DNA from: Rugalucina vietnamica
Lineage: Eukaryota; Mollusca; Bivalvia; Lucinida; Lucinidae
DNA length: 64,000 nt
Reading direction: 5' to 3'
Assembly: GCA_964017185.1 (NCBI GenBank)
Contig: OZ024883.1
Coordinates: 43,206,395-43,270,394, forward strand
How positions within the stretch are numbered: position 1 is the stretch's first letter; each line of letters starts with the position of its first letter. This document shows, in pieces, positions 1-12,130 of this stretch. Both the position numbers and the translations under genes were made by a program. Below the pieces are notes generated by a model that searched no databases, had not been told where the DNA came from, and worked only from the letters and a program-made list of their open reading frames with translations.

Positions 1-117
1 TGTGAGCCACAACCAACCACTTGGTAACCATAACAACACCGTGTTCTGGAAACATTCTGTGAACTCGGGCCACGTTCTGTTGTTGTTCCAGATGAGATCA
101 GAATCCTGAAAAGATAG

Positions 118-387
118 CATTACGAAAACATGCCCATGCAATATACAGAAATTTTTTAGCTGTAAAATTGAAAATTTTCAGCTGAAAAAGTTTGGTATTT
201 TTTCTTATTTTTGCTCAAAACATATATTGTGGGTACGTGTTAGAACAGCCTCGCCGAGGCGGTTCTAACGAGTACCCACAATCTATGTTTTGGAGTAAAA
301 ATAATATAAATAGGTATACCACTGCATACCCCAGTTTTGCTATATACAAGTGGGATATGTATATTACACGGACATGTTTTCCTGATG
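118..387 (+). repeat. Family A palindromic element, copy A1
   Basis: Begins CATTACGAAAACATGCCCAT, ends ACATGTTTTCCTGATG. The middle is the inverted hairpin GTTAGAACMGCCTCG / CGAGGCGGTTCTAAC between GTGGGTAC and GTACCCAC. Nearly full length. Confidence 0.85.
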
Positions 388-830
388 GCATTTGTGTGAT
401 GTTAAAGCTTCTGATAATAAATTAACTGAGTTTATGATATTGTAGGTTTTCGGTTTTGTGGTGTCATTTCTTCATAACATTGATTTTGCTAGATATTAAA
501 CGGTTGTTCAACATTCATACATTCACGCTAACATATGTTTTCCCAAACAACTCGCTTGATAAGAAAGCGAAAGAAATAAACAACTGAAAATCACGTGGTA
601 TTGTATACATACAAACCGATAAATGATCATTGACACACATTGCAATTGAGACCGAAGCTGAGGTTAGATATTCAGGTTTTCTCCTATAGCGTTCACTCTT
701 TTGACTGATAGAAAGGTACAGGCAATGCAGAAATTGAACAATTATTGAAAATAACATATTAGGAAATTCCGGTTATTTCGTTTTCGCAAACACTTCAATG
801 TTATTGTGATGGAAGTAATGAGTGTCACTA
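388..830. other. Intergenic, nothing recognised
   Basis: AT-rich, stops in all frames; no repeat shared with the rest of the window. Confidence 0.5.
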
Positions 831-1824
831 TACGAGGGGCGTTCGGAAAGTTCGAATAATTGTTTGATCAATCAATTAATATTCATAGTTATACAAAAAG
901 AAACATACCTAATTTAACTTCAACATGTCCTCTATAAATGCTGTGAAAACTAAGATGATGCACAAAGACATAATAAAAATATGTTCATTACAAAAAGGTG
1001 AGGTATGGATACCCGTAGCACGCCAACGTCAAAATGACGTTGCGAAAACGTCAAACTTTATTTTAATCCAGTTGGTGATGATCACACTTTCTCAGCATAA
1101 ACACCAATAATATCTAAGCATTTAATGTGTCTTTTCATTATTTTGTTATAAGTTTTTGTAACCAGTATCAGTATGTGGTGATACAGCTTGCTAATATTCT
1201 CCGCTGAATCATCAAATTTTTCGCGAATCTTAATGGAACACAATTTCACTGCCGGTTGGTTGCTCCTAAAATCACCGCCAGTTTCTTTTATTCCACTCTT
1301 AAAACATGCGAACCATTTGTACATAAATGTTGAACTATATTATTCATAGTTTTCCAGTTTATTTTACCATCTTAAGTGTTTCTGTGTGTGTTTTATGAAG
1401 AAAATACAGATGTTCATAATCTTTTGCAACGCAACGACACAGTTTGAAGTCATGGTTTCCCCATACAACCATCGTAATAAAGGACCATAACCTCTTTGTG
1501 GAACATTCAATTGACTTTAAATTTTCAGGAAACAATGTCATGATGTTGAAATATTACAATATGATTCCGTGCTTTTCTAGCGATGAGCAAACAGTAAAAA
1601 ATTAAGTTTATTTCTTCAAGACTTCGTTTAAAAAAAGTGATATTTTTCGGACTGCTCCGGGTGCCGATGATGACGTTGCCACGACAACCTGTATTTTCGG
1701 TTTCTTTCTTTTTTCTCCCAACAATTTAGAATAAGTGGATGTTCACGCACAACTTTCTGGTACAACGGATGAAAATTATGAGAGATATAACACAATTACA
1801 CGAACTTTCCGAACAACCTACGTA
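831..1824 (-). mobile_element. mariner-type DNA transposon remnant
   Basis: TA target bases flank the element. The inverted ends TACGAGGGGCGTTCGGAAAG and (reverse) TACGTAGGTTGTTCGGAAAG share a long identical core. At 994 bp it is shorter than intact mariners (about 1.3 kb). On the minus strand, 1324-1082 encodes YKWFACFKSGIK... followed by a degenerate R..QPA stretch, matching the N-terminal helix-turn-helix region of mariner transposases (compare WFxxFKSG). The catalytic region is not readable in one frame, so the element is dead. Confidence 0.72.
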
Positions 1825-2015
1825 GGTTCAAGTTTCTAAAGTATTTGTATAGTTTGTTATTTAACCAAGCCGGCGACGAAGAACAGTTTTATCATTTTGT
1901 CATAAATAGAATGCGAGTTTGTAATTTTTTTTTTCTAAAATATGCATTATCTTACCCAGATTTCTTCTCCATTACAAAGGCTTTCCATGTTAACGATTTG
2001 AATGATTCCGAATAT

Positions 2016-2220
2016 GAGCTTTCGCTTTAGAAAACCGACAATCTGGGTTTCGGACCAGCTCCGACACAAATCAGCCTTTACAGTCACAGAAGCACGCTAG
2101 AGGCTTTTTGAATATAAGAAGTAGAGGGTTGATACTATCCGTCTAGCGAAAGCTAGCTGATCTGATCTGTGCCTTTTGTTTCGCATATGCAGATTGTTGG
2201 CTTTCCAATGCAGCCGCTTG
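2016..2220 (+). repeat. Family B element, copy B1, decayed
   Basis: Recognisable by GACCAGCTCCGACACAAATC-like sequence, CAGTCACAGAAGC and GCATATGCAGATTGTTGG; most of the inner hairpin is lost. Confidence 0.65.
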
Positions 2221-2329
2221 TTTACACTGTAAAACTCTAATTTGATTGTTTCATTTCAATTCAAATGAGACATTCACAAAATACATTCATAAAGTATGCA
2301 CAAATACAAACAAACATTGACAAGTCGAT

Positions 2330-2451
2330 ATAATCCGTGCATTGTTGATTGTCACCTCCCCGTGACCAACTTTGTCCCGTTTACCTGTTAAGTTAACGGA
2401 ACACGGAACCAAAGTGACCTTTGCCACGACATGTTTAAATAATTGGATTAT
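2330..2451 (-). repeat. Family I repeat, copy I1
   Basis: TAATCC at the left and GGATTA at the right. The core GTGACCAACTTTGTCCCGTT and ACGGAACACGGAACCAAAGT is shared, reversed, with 10781-10901. Confidence 0.7.
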
Positions 2452-2468
2452 ATTCAAGATTGACAAAA

Positions 2469-2745
2469 CATCAGGAAAACATATCCGTGCAATGAATACC
2501 CCCTTAAACCCCACTTTTATATAGTAAAACTGGGGTTTGCAGGGGTATACCTTATTTTCTTATTTTTGATCCAAAGCATACATTGTGGGTACTCGTTAGA
2601 ACCACCTCGGCGAGGCGGTTCTAACGTGTACCCACAATGTATGTTTTGAGCAAAAATATTAAAAATGTCCAAATTTTTCGGGTGAAATTTTCAATTTTAC
2701 AGCTAAAAAAATCCCTGTATATTACATGGGCACGTTTTCGTAATG
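2469..2745 (-). repeat. Family A, copy A2, between inverted family I pieces
   Basis: Reverse orientation: CATCAGGAAAACATATCCGT at the left and TTTTCGTAATG at the right, with the complete hairpin tip. Family I pieces face each other on both sides. Confidence 0.85.
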
Positions 2746-2771
2746 AAGGACAACATTACGGAAGAAACGTG

Positions 2772-2832
2772 TGTAATGCCATTTTTAAACACGTTGTGTC
2801 AAAGGTCATTTTGGTTCCCTGCTCCTTTAGCT
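2772..2832 (+). repeat. Family I fragment, copy I3
   Basis: AAACACGTTGTGTCAAAGGT then CATTTTGGTTCC, facing I1 across A2. Confidence 0.6.
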
Positions 2833-2954
2833 AAACAATAAACAGTTACAGAATATGTATTTCACACTAAGAACAAGAGAAGGAGGAAATGAACAAAGAA
2901 ATCTCTCCTGCAATGCTTTGTTTTGCGTTTTGTTTAAATGTAGGATATAGGACG

Positions 2955-3650
2955 GGTAACTAATACCCAGTTTGCCCCGATCTTCGTACGACTTTTTGGT
3001 CTGCGATTTTCCCTACGATTTTAGATATCGTAAGCGATCATTGGTTACGGCGTATGTGTTTACAATTCATACACATTACGAAAACTTGCCCATGCAATAT
3101 ACAGAGATTTTTGAGCTTTAAAAACTGAAAAAATTCAGCTGAAAAAATTGATATTTTTCTTATTTTTGCTCAAAACATAAATTGTGTGTACACGTTAGAA
3201 CCGCCTCGCACGGACATGTTTTCCTGATGCAGTAGTGGTACGATTTCTTGCTCTTTTGTGAGACAAAACCGTACGAGATCGTCGGGGGATCGAAAGGAAA
3301 CCTTAAGGTCTCCACAGACTTTACGTGGAAATCGTAGGGAGCCCGTGCAATGTCCGTGAGCCCTTGCGGTCTCCCTACGATCGCCGTACGATATGTGTCC
3401 CCAAATTACCATAAGATATCGTGCGGTGACCGCACGATCATTACAGGGTCTCTGTACGATGCTACGACGTGTCCTACGTTTTTAAACATATGTAACATTG
3501 CAGACTGTTACAAAACGTAGAAGCTCTGGAGATCGTAGGAAGCCGTAGAATGGTAGTACATCGTAGGGTCACCTGTGGAGACCGCACGAAAATGCAAAAC
3601 ATGGCACCTTACAATCATCGCAAGCTAATCGTAGGCCGAGGCATAACTTC
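2955..3650. repeat. CGTACGA/CGTAGGG-rich repeat (K), interrupted by A3
   Basis: GC-richer block with many inverted 6-10 bp motifs around CGTACGAT, TCGTAGGG and TCGTGCGGTGACCGCACGA. No reading frame worth calling. Single copy here; it looks like a foldback element. Confidence 0.45.
3074..3229 (+). repeat. Family A, copy A3, half length
   Basis: The left arm runs to ...GAACCGCCTCG and then jumps to CACGGACATGTTTTCCTGATG. Almost the whole second arm is lost at the hairpin tip. It sits inside the CGTACGA-rich repeat K. Confidence 0.8.
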
Positions 3651-3772
3651 TTCACACCCACATTGTTATGGCTAAAACAGTCCATTAAACTATTTTCGTG
3701 CTGCTTGCTTGGCAATTCACATCGGTCCATACGGACAACTCATATTCGGTATGATATTGTCCCAATGCGAAA

Positions 3773-4017
3773 CATTACGAAAACATGCCCATGCAATATA
3801 CAGAGATTATTTAAAGTTGTAAAAAATGAAAATTTTCAATATAAATTAAATGCTATTTTTCTTATTTCGTCGAGGCGGTTCTAACGAGTACCCACAATCT
3901 ATGCCGTAGTTTCGGAGCAAAAATAAGAAAAATAGGTATACCCCTGCACACCCCAGTTTTGATACATAAAAGTGGGGTTTGAGGGGGTACATATTTCACG
4001 GACATGTTTTGCTGATG
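3773..4017 (+). repeat. Family A, copy A4, tip deleted
   Basis: Left end CATTACGAAAACATGCCCAT, right end TTTTGCTGATG. The left half of the central hairpin is missing while CGAGGCGGTTCTAACGAGTA remains. Confidence 0.8.
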
Positions 4018-4995
4018 TTACCCATTTTTCCCAATAAACGCGATTCCTTTGGGACCACTTGTTAGCGCCAACATGAATTAATTGGCAGTGCATATTGTAA
4101 TTCAATGATCACTGTTTCACAAACCCTTCCGTGATTTCCTGACACTCACACATTTTTGCCGCAGTGTCTCTTATTGGTGCTAAAATAAGCTCGTTTGGTT
4201 CTTGAAAAGTTCCGTGACACATTATAATGGCACATCGCTGCCCGCGAGAATTTCACAGAGTGTGAAAAGAAACAAAACGATTTAGACTCGCTGAATTAAT
4301 TGTACCCACGTGCTGTATAAGATTTTAAGATATACTGACCAAATGTGAAAACGCTACACTTCTAATATTTGTTTTACCGACTAACTATTAAACAAAATTA
4401 TTGAGTAAGATTTCATATTATTTCCCAGACATCCAGCAACCGATTAGTTGAAGCGTCATTGCATGATATCTTTTGATGTCGAAGTTACATTCCTTTCGTT
4501 GTTTAAAATTTTTGTCGTCATTTTTTGCTAATGCGCATGCGCAGATAATTTTGTTTTGACATCAGAAAATGCCATGCGTAAATTAAATGCAATTTTCATT
4601 GTTAATTCATCAGTTTTAAAAATTTTCTCCCTTTGACATATAATAAATGAAAAGGGATAGTTGAATGTTTGCTATTCTGCGATGCATCACGGTTTTCGAT
4701 ACTTTTCTTTTGCGAAATGACACAGGCTTGTCAGCACGTTATTCCTACCATGTACCGTCCAGGAATGGCCCCAGACTACGATGCAACAGTGCATTGATTT
4801 CCTTATGGAGAATACATACATGTAGTTTGAATTTCAAGATTCGCATGATGATGTGACAGCCACTTGTCAAAACTGATTTCCTCAACCCTTTATCTTTTCT
4901 GATTGTTGGTTTTACAGACAATACCATTTGTTGCACTCTGACATGGTTGCAATTCTTCTGTATGGATTCCTGAAGGTCTAAACTATGTGAGATAT
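4018..4995. other. Intergenic, nothing recognised
   Basis: No convincing exon or repeat. The longer minus frame at its right end is the shadow of family B. Confidence 0.5.
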
Positions 4996-5229
4996 GAGCC
5001 TCTGTATGGGAAATCAACAATCTGCTTAGGCGAAAACAAAGGCGCAGATCAGCTTCGCAATAACTGCGAAGCTGATCAGCGCCTTTGTTTTCGCTACATG
5101 GATAGTACAATTCCTCTACTTTCTAAATCCAAAATTTCCAGCCTCTAACCATCTTCTATGATTGTACAGCCGGGTTTGTGTTGGACTTGGTCGGAACCCA
5201 AATTGTTGGTTTTCTCACGCAGAGGCTCA
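4996..5229 (-). repeat. Family B, copy B2
   Basis: Ends GAGCC...GGCTC, flanked by ATAT on both sides. Contains the inner palindrome GCGAAAACAAAGGCGCAGAT...GCGCCTTTGTTTTCGC. Confidence 0.82.
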
Positions 5230-6368
5230 TATTTTTTTCAACTGATTCTACACCTGAAAATTTGGACCCCTGTCTTACTTCGAACGTGTTTCTGTCAAGC
5301 TTTTGATAACAACCGTAAAACGTTTATTGTTATGCACAACCAAGTCAACGAAAATTTTTAAACATTTTGATAGACTTTCTGACATTTTTCGTAATCTAGA
5401 TATATGACAGAAAATTTGGGTGTTACGGTAGCGTTTTCAGTTTTGTTCAGTACACATTTTAGTGTGTTTTCTATGTTCAGTCGACTAGTAACCAATATTC
5501 AGCTCGAGCACTCAAATTACTTAATTCCAGGCAATTTGTGGTACTATCTGTTGCGTTTTAACGAACGACTGGTAGAGTATGAATAGAATGGACCAAACAA
5601 AGATAGGAGCCGGCGTCTTCCGGCCCAACTGAAGTCGATTTGTGACAAGTTAAACAATAACCTGAAACTAGTGCAATATGGAACAAAGTCCCACCATTTA
5701 TTAAAAGTCAGATGGGAAAAAACAAAATCATACATGCAGGTATGGGCACAAAGAGCACATCTGGTAGCCAAATGAGCACATATTTTCCAAAAGATGGCAA
5801 ATGAGTCACCCGAACTTAACAAACCATATGTAGGGGCGCATAAAAGGCATTAAACTAGTACGGAAAAGACTCAGGTTCAATCTACAGAGCTTGAGTGGAT
5901 TGTTTATACATGAAAGCGACTTTAAATAAAGATTATTATTATCATTATTATCATTATTATTTAAAACAGACCGAAGGATGTGTATTACAGTTGTGCACTT
6001 AATAAGGTCGCTGGTACGTTGTGATATTGCGAAAACATGAGAAAAGGGAAACAACCCAAGGTAGAAAAATTATAACTGCCTTCTAGGGTATCCCACCTTT
6101 AAAATGTTCGGATGAGAGACCTGTAAACTTTGTATATACGCTGCAAGCGATTGGCCCAAAGTATGGGAAGAGCTACCGCAGACTTTAAGATGTAAGGCTA
6201 CCTACGGCTGACAAATGAGTATCTATCAATCTTTATCATATGATAAAGAAACTTTTCTTGATTATTTTGCTGAATTGTGTGATTTAATCTGCAGCTGTTT
6301 TTGCTATACAATGACCAAATTGCGAATGTGATGAGTCTTGATTTTTGAACAGTACACGTACAATGCAT

Positions 6369-6375
<7 letters not shown>
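5230..6375. other. Intergenic; possible old family C sequence
   Basis: 5690-5800 faintly resembles reversed family C (CCAAATGAGCACATATTTTC). A simple ATT tail follows. No gene seen. Confidence 0.4.
5931..5961 (+). repeat. (ATT)n microsatellite
   Basis: ATTATT/ATC run after CTTTAAATAAAG; such tails often close short retroposons, but no SINE head is visible. Confidence 0.65.

Positions 6376-6405
<30 letters not shown>
6376..6405 (+). repeat. Poly-T run (about 30)
   Basis: Homopolymer; no clear SINE body beside it. Confidence 0.8.
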
Positions 6406-6406
<1 letters not shown>

Positions 6407-6493
6407 ATACACAATTTAATACTTGTTTAAATACATTTTCTTTTTTAATATTACGCTTGCTTCTTGTCTCTTACTTTACTTACTTCTCAGTAT

Positions 6494-6770
6494 TACTGAA
6501 AAGGTAATAGCAAGCAATGATCGGGAAATGGCGCAATCAGAAAAAAAATCCCACTCGTTAAAACCGAGGTAGAAAAACTAAATTGACTACAAGGTACAAA
6601 AATACAAAGAGACCATATTGTAGCAGAGTGATTAGCTATTTCCCAAAATTTGACCACACAGTTTCCCCGAATTATCAAAAATGAAAACATACATGAAATA
6701 TGCAAACAGCTGTATATTCAATGACATAACATAAAATGATTAGAATATAATTTGCATTATTTGAATAGTT
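6494..6770 (-). repeat. Family C, reverse copy (C7)
   Basis: AATGATCGGGAAATGGCGCA, TCCCACTCGTTAAAACCGAG and AGAGTGATTAGCTATTTCCC match reversed C. Confidence 0.62.
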
Positions 6771-7247
6771 ACTACAAAATGCTGGTTTCAAAATCAAAGC
6801 TCGAGTATCTTGCAACTGGTTGTGGTTGCTGTCAGTGTTAAGACTATGCGAGATTAAGTTAGAATATCGTTTTGATGAATTTTATGAATGACATTTTTAT
6901 TTTGTATTCACGAGAAGAATGCTTTTAAAATGATATCTGACTCGTGTCATAAAATTATTCTCTATAAAAACGTCAGGGTTCAGCAAGGGACATTGCTTGT
7001 GCGTAGCCATCAGAGTTAAAAGTGAAGGATTATATTTTTTTCTCGTTTATACTCAGAGGCTCGCAAACAAAGACCAATTGAGTTATTGAGTTCAGAACTC
7101 GTAAATGATACCAAAGGATGCTGACCTTAACTAAATAACGACTTGTCGAGGTATAGGCAATCAACCGTTATCAGCAATTTAAACAAGATGAGCACACGCA
7201 TGCGGAGTACTATTTTATTTTAATTTAATTACTCAATGCTTTATGCT

Positions 7248-7248
<1 letters not shown>
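6771..7248. other. Intergenic, nothing recognised
   Basis: AT-rich without repeats or splice-flanked frames. Confidence 0.45.

Positions 7249-7330
<82 letters not shown>
7249..7330 (+). repeat. (GTAA)n microsatellite
   Basis: About 20 tandem AAGT/GTAA units, interrupted once, followed by ATTCTTTATTTTACGAGGGT. Confidence 0.9.
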
Positions 7331-7331
<1 letters not shown>

Positions 7332-7611
7332 TTCTTTATTTTACGAGGGTGACTCAATTGGCAGAACCAATATTCCTATTCAATGCTGATAAGCGTTTTT
7401 CTATTAGACTTACAAAAACTGGAGAAATGATGCTAAAACGTGCTTGAAAACATCTAAATTTGAGTGAAAATTTTGATGTTTTCAACTCACTCGATGAAAT
7501 ATATTTGGTATTCAGCTCAAAAAAGTAAATATCCTCTATTTATCATGCTCGGATCGTAATGACGAAATGGCTCGGTAGAACCTCGTCATTAAATCAGTTC
7601 ACTATCCTCCT

Positions 7612-7876
7612 TTATTTTTTTTTTTTTTTTTATTTTTATTTATTTATTTTAATTCATTTTTTTTACGTCCCTTTCAAGATAATTTCAGCTCATATGAGAC
7701 GGGCCAATCAGTAGGTGGGCGAAAACGGGAGAACCCCGGGAACACCCGCGAGCAGAATTTGGCTTGTCCTACATGTGGCCAGTGCGGGGCTCGAACCCGC
7801 ACCAGACACAGCGGTGAGATGATCGAGTGATTAAGTGATTAAGAAACAGCGCTCTTAACCGATCGGTTACGGGGCC
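7612..7876 (-). mobile_element. tRNA-derived SINE, near full length
   Basis: On the minus strand it opens TGGCCCCGTAACCGATCGGT (A-box region), then GGTTCGAGCCC as the B box (7797-7787), a unique body with TGATTGGCCCGTCTCATATG, and an A-rich tail. Pol III-type retroposon moved by a partner LINE; the exact mollusc family is not settled. Confidence 0.78.
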
Positions 7877-9426
7877 ATCATCGGGGGAAGTTATTTATAT
7901 ACTATGTATAGACAAATAGCGACTTCAGATTTACTTCCGTCAACGATTTAAGCTCTACCAGTTTACTAATGTCCTTTTAATTGCTTCTATTTCTAAAATT
8001 ACCCGTAAATTGTCATTTAATGGTGCTTCCAGCGGATGCAATATTTCCAATACCTCTACAATTTATCAAGATGGATTAATTTTACACTTGCGCCTTTGAT
8101 GTTCTGTAAACATTATGATTGCCTTGTCATATCGTATTAGGACGTGCAAAAATATTACGTCTATGCTCTCAGTATAAGCTGCCTTTTTCTCAGAACAAGT
8201 TATTTTGTTTTACTTTTCTTAGTTGTTAGGTCGGACATCACAGTAATGTTTGGCCTAGATGTTCCGTGGCAACAAGCATTGTACTGGTTGTCTTGTGAGA
8301 AAACCAACAATGTGGTTTCCGAACAGGTCCGACACAAATCGGGCTGTACAGTCACAGAAGCAGGCTAGAGGCTTGAAATTTTGGATTTAAGAAGAAAACG
8401 AAGTGCACTATCCGTGTAGCGAAAACAAAGGCGATGATCAGCTTCGCGGTTTCCGCGAAGCTGAACTGCGTCTTTGTTTTCGCATATGCAGATTGTTTGT
8501 TTTCTCATGAGGCGGCTCATTTATTTGACAACGTTTGGAGATGAAAATAATAATGATAAATATAAACAATAAAACATTTATCGTAATGCAAGCCAATATG
8601 ATTTAGATTAATTTATTTTTGCCAGTTTAAGATATATCTCTGAATAAGCGGTAGATATATGCTCCTATGACAGACTTTTATTGCAGGTTTAGCATGCACA
8701 GGGTTAAACTATCATCGACGTCGGTTTAAGAATTCTATTGTGATGGCCTAAGTTGACATGTTTATTCACCACATGAGCTTTTTATCAGGTTTTGAATCCA
8801 GTGACAGTTTGTTGTAAAACGAGGCAATAAAATTTGGCTTCGTTCATGTACCATTTACTAATACATCTACATAAATACATGTATTAGAATCATATTAAAG
8901 ACCCTGTTTCGTGTAGGCTACATTTAGATTCCATGTATCACCTTCAGCGGAAACTGATCATGCCTAATATTTCATGCAATTTGATAGTGGAAAGACATGG
9001 AATGCAAAGTGGGATTGTTTCTCTAGTACATGGCATTGCCTTACAAGTACAGCCGATTGTTATGCGTACTGTAAAATAGCGTATTATAAATGTTTCAATA
9101 CTAGTACATGTATGTCTTTTTAGCCAAAATATAATCCGAGTAAATGTCACTTTCACCAAAACCTGTCTTTTTCAGAGATATTTTTCAAGGTGATTTGGCA
9201 ATACTTTTCAACAGTTCCAAAGTGAAACTTAGAAGATAACAATTCTTGCTCCGTCGGAAAGCACTTTGGAATAAACAGGGCTAAAAGATGCATATTTTGT
9301 TTTTAAAACTCATATGCAGACAGCTGCGCTTAGCATAAAATATTTGATTAAGTAAAACAACGACTATAACTGTTTTCTTTATCAAAGCCTCGGTTTCATG
9401 GTATTTACGTACGTACGGGACAAAAT
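7877..9426. other. Intergenic, only B3 recognised
   Basis: Apart from B3 (8290-8519) I see no feature; the short frames have no domain pattern. Confidence 0.45.
8290..8519 (+). repeat. Family B, copy B3, left end damaged
   Basis: GTGAGAAAACCAACAATGTG start, inner hairpin with one arm altered, GGCGGCTC end followed by ATTT. Confidence 0.78.
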
Positions 9427-9662
9427 GAGCCGCGACGCGAGAAAACCGGTCTTCGGGGTTTCCGACCAGGTCTGACACAAACCAACCTGTACAGTCACAG
9501 AAGCAGGCTAGAAGCTTGAAATTTCGGATTTAAGAAGAAGAGAAATTTTACTATCCGTGTAGCGAAAACAAAGGCGCTGATCAGCTTCGCGGTTACTGCG
9601 AAGCTGATCTGCGCCTTTGTTTTCGCATAGGCAAATATCCGGTTTTCTCACGATGCGGCTCA
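9427..9662 (+). repeat. Family B, copy B4
   Basis: GAGCCGCGACGCGAGAAAAC to GATGCGGCTC; AAAT on both sides. Closest relative in the window is B5. Confidence 0.85.
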
Positions 9663-10062
9663 AATGGTCAATTAATGCAGTATTCAAATAAACCCAGCAG
9701 ACTGGTTATTTCATGTCGTCTTCTTGTGTTTGACACTCTACTGACCTGACCCCACCCAGGGAGGCATGCATGTTTTAGGAACAATTTATCGTCTTTAGAT
9801 ATCAATTTCAATATCCAACAGCGCCGAACAATACCATCTCTAACACCTTTTACTTCATCTAATTTAATAGTCAGTGCAAGCATGCTGCGCTATTGTAAAA
9901 ATAAATTGATACCAGGGATTTCTTGTTAAAGACGTTTAAGCACTGTAACATAGCTGAGCAACTCAAATAATTGGAATACCTCTTAGAGCAATTTAATAAA
10001 ATACATAAATTTAAAGCTCTGAAGTGTCATCTCAAGTGTCATTAAACGGATACATGTGATAT

Positions 10063-10340
10063 CATCGGGATAACATGTCCATGACTTGTATACCCACTCG
10101 CATCCCATTTTATATAGTAAAACTGGGGTTCACCGGGGTAATAATATGTTTATTATTGTTTATCTAAAACATAGATTGTGGATACTTCTTAGAACCTCCT
10201 CGCTTCGGCGAGGCGGTTCTAATGTGTACGCACAATCTATATTTTGAGCAAAACAATTTCAAATATCACACTTTTTTCTACTGAAATTTTTCAATTCTAA
10301 CAGGAAAAATCTGTATTTTACATGGGCGTGTTTTCGTGAA
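10063..10340 (-). repeat. Family A, copy A5
   Basis: Reverse copy, diverged. Flanked by near-identical direct repeats (AAACGGATACATGTGATATC at 10045 and AAACGGATACACGCGAAATC at about 10347). Confidence 0.78.
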
Positions 10341-10751
10341 CGTGAAACGGATACACGCGAAATCAACCAACTTGTTCGAAACGTTACTGAAGTAAAGTAT
10401 CCGTTTCGACTTTATGACGCTGCGAATTGTTGAATAAACATGTATCTGTTCATTTGATTACTTGGACGGTCAGTTGTTCTAGCCACTAGTTTCTGGGCAA
10501 GTCTTCCGACGGGGGGTTACCAGTACTAACTGCTCGTTTGATATTTTTCTTCTGATTTTTATCCGCCCTCATTGGGTTTTCCAGGATGTTTTCTTCACAT
10601 TAATTGCGCAATCGACGTCCTCAACGCCGTGAAATCCATAGATTTCGATGCGTTTTCATATTTATTGAAATTAGAATTATTCAATGACTTTAAGTTTACA
10701 AGAAAAAAATATCACATTGATGTCAATGTTGACGTTGTCCCAAAGTTTAAC

Positions 10752-10780
10752 TAATAATAATAATAATAATAATAATAATA
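10752..10780 (+). repeat. (AAT)n microsatellite
   Basis: About nine AAT units directly before family I copy I2. Confidence 0.85.
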
Positions 10781-10898
10781 TAATCCCATTATGTAAACAT
10801 GTAGTGGCAAAGGTCATTTTGGTTCCGTGTTCCGTTAACTTTACAGGTAAACGGGACAAAGTTGGTCATGGGGAGGCGACAATCAACAATGCATGAAT

Positions 10899-10901
<3 letters not shown>
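10781..10901 (+). repeat. Family I repeat, copy I2, between microsatellites
   Basis: Starts TAATCCCATTATG, core GTGGCAAAGGTCATTTTGGT and GGTAAACGGGACAAAGTTGG, ends GAATTATA. It is bracketed by (AAT)n runs on both sides. Confidence 0.7.
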
Positions 10902-10935
<34 letters not shown>

Positions 10936-10987
10936 CAAATAAATAAATAAATAGAATATATATACATAAATAATGATAATGACACAA

Positions 10988-11018
<31 letters not shown>

Positions 11019-11025
11019 ATGATGA
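10898..11025 (+). repeat. (AAT)n and (AAAT)n microsatellites
   Basis: AAT run at 10902-10934, then AAAT runs to about 11020, broken by an ATATATACATAAATAATGAT spacer. Confidence 0.85.
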
Positions 11026-11263
11026 TAATAACGCATTTTCACAAAGCATTTGCAGCACCTGTTTTGAATGAACTGAACGAAAATACCTTAAAAATTGCTA
11101 TATTGCGATGTTTACCTTTCCAATGACACCAAACATGAACATCTGTTGACTAGGAGGGGCAGGATAATAATTCTTAATACATCTGAAAATACATTGGTTT
11201 ATGAATTTGAGGACATTGATTTGGCACGCGGCGTGACCAGGTCTCGAGGTTATAAAAAATTTT

Positions 11264-11455
11264 TCAAGCTCAGCTCAGCTGAGTATAAAATTTCAACTGC
11301 TCATAAATGTTGCAATAGTCATTACTGGTGGAAAATACAGGTTCAAAACTCAAAAAATAGTAATTTATCCTGCTCATAAATGTTAAAAAAATTGTTGGCA
11401 TTTTATCATTTATGAGCAGGATAAATTTTAGTCTCAGATGAGCTGAGCATGAAAA
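11264..11455. repeat. Foldback element with perfect 21-bp arms
   Basis: The arms AATTTATCCTGCTCATAAAT(G) at 11362-11382 and its exact complement at 11407-11427 enclose 24 bp. Outer arms with CAGCTCAGCTGAG and TCAGATGAGCTGAGC extend it. Probably a palindromic MITE. Confidence 0.6.
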
Positions 11456-11757
11456 AGATTTCATAATCTCGGTACCTGGACGCGCTCTGGCCAATGACGT
11501 CTCATGCAATAGCACTGCATTCTACTATCTCGACTATCTATGCACTTGGTGAACGTCCGAAGCGATTTGCTTCAGATTTTCAGTTATGGTGTTTGGCTTC
11601 CCAGGGATCTCCAAAACACAATGCACCAGTATCTGCAGAGTCCTCGATTTGGTTGAGGGGTTGATCGACCCGCGATGGCACCTTACCGTTATTTGACTGT
11701 TTTGATGTGATGACTCTTACTAGAGATTACCCATGAGATTCTATCAAATATCTACAC

Positions 11758-12036
11758 CATTACGAAAACTTGCCCATGTAATACACAGAGATTTTTTGAG
11801 CTTTAAAAATGGGAAATTTTCAGCTGAAAAAATTTGATATTTTTCTTATTTTTGCTCAAAACATAGATTGTGGGTACACGTTAGAACCGCCTCGGTGAGG
11901 CGGTTCTAACGAGTACCCACAATCTATGTTTTGGAGCAAAAATAAGAAAAATAGGTATACCCCTGCATACCCCAGTTTTGCTATATAAAAGTGGGGTTTA
12001 AGGGGGTATACAATGCACGGACATGTTTTCCTGATG
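11758..12036 (+). repeat. Family A, copy A6, full length
   Basis: Textbook copy: both ends and a complete 34-bp hairpin stem at the tip. A family C piece starts at the next base. Confidence 0.85.
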
Positions 12037-12130
12037 AGGTGAACCACTACAGAAGCTGAGGATGCGGTCAGGCACCCGCAAGACAAGTTATAGTATTATA
12101 TTGTTTCAAGGTGATACTTCTGGAAACAGT
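12037..12130 (+). repeat. Family C fragment (C1)
   Basis: Starts directly at the end of A6 with ACCACTACAGAAGCTGAGG and includes a TTTCAAGGTGATACTTCTGG block that matches the longer C copies. Confidence 0.5.

Noticed and set aside
4745-5110. 121-codon minus frame containing SENKGADQL-like sequence
   Set aside because: It is the hairpin of family B copy B2 read through; the same residues would arise from every B copy, so it is not a gene.
7740-7876. Second functional tRNA gene
   Set aside because: The A and B boxes belong to a SINE: the stems do not close as a tRNA and a SINE body and A-rich tail follow.
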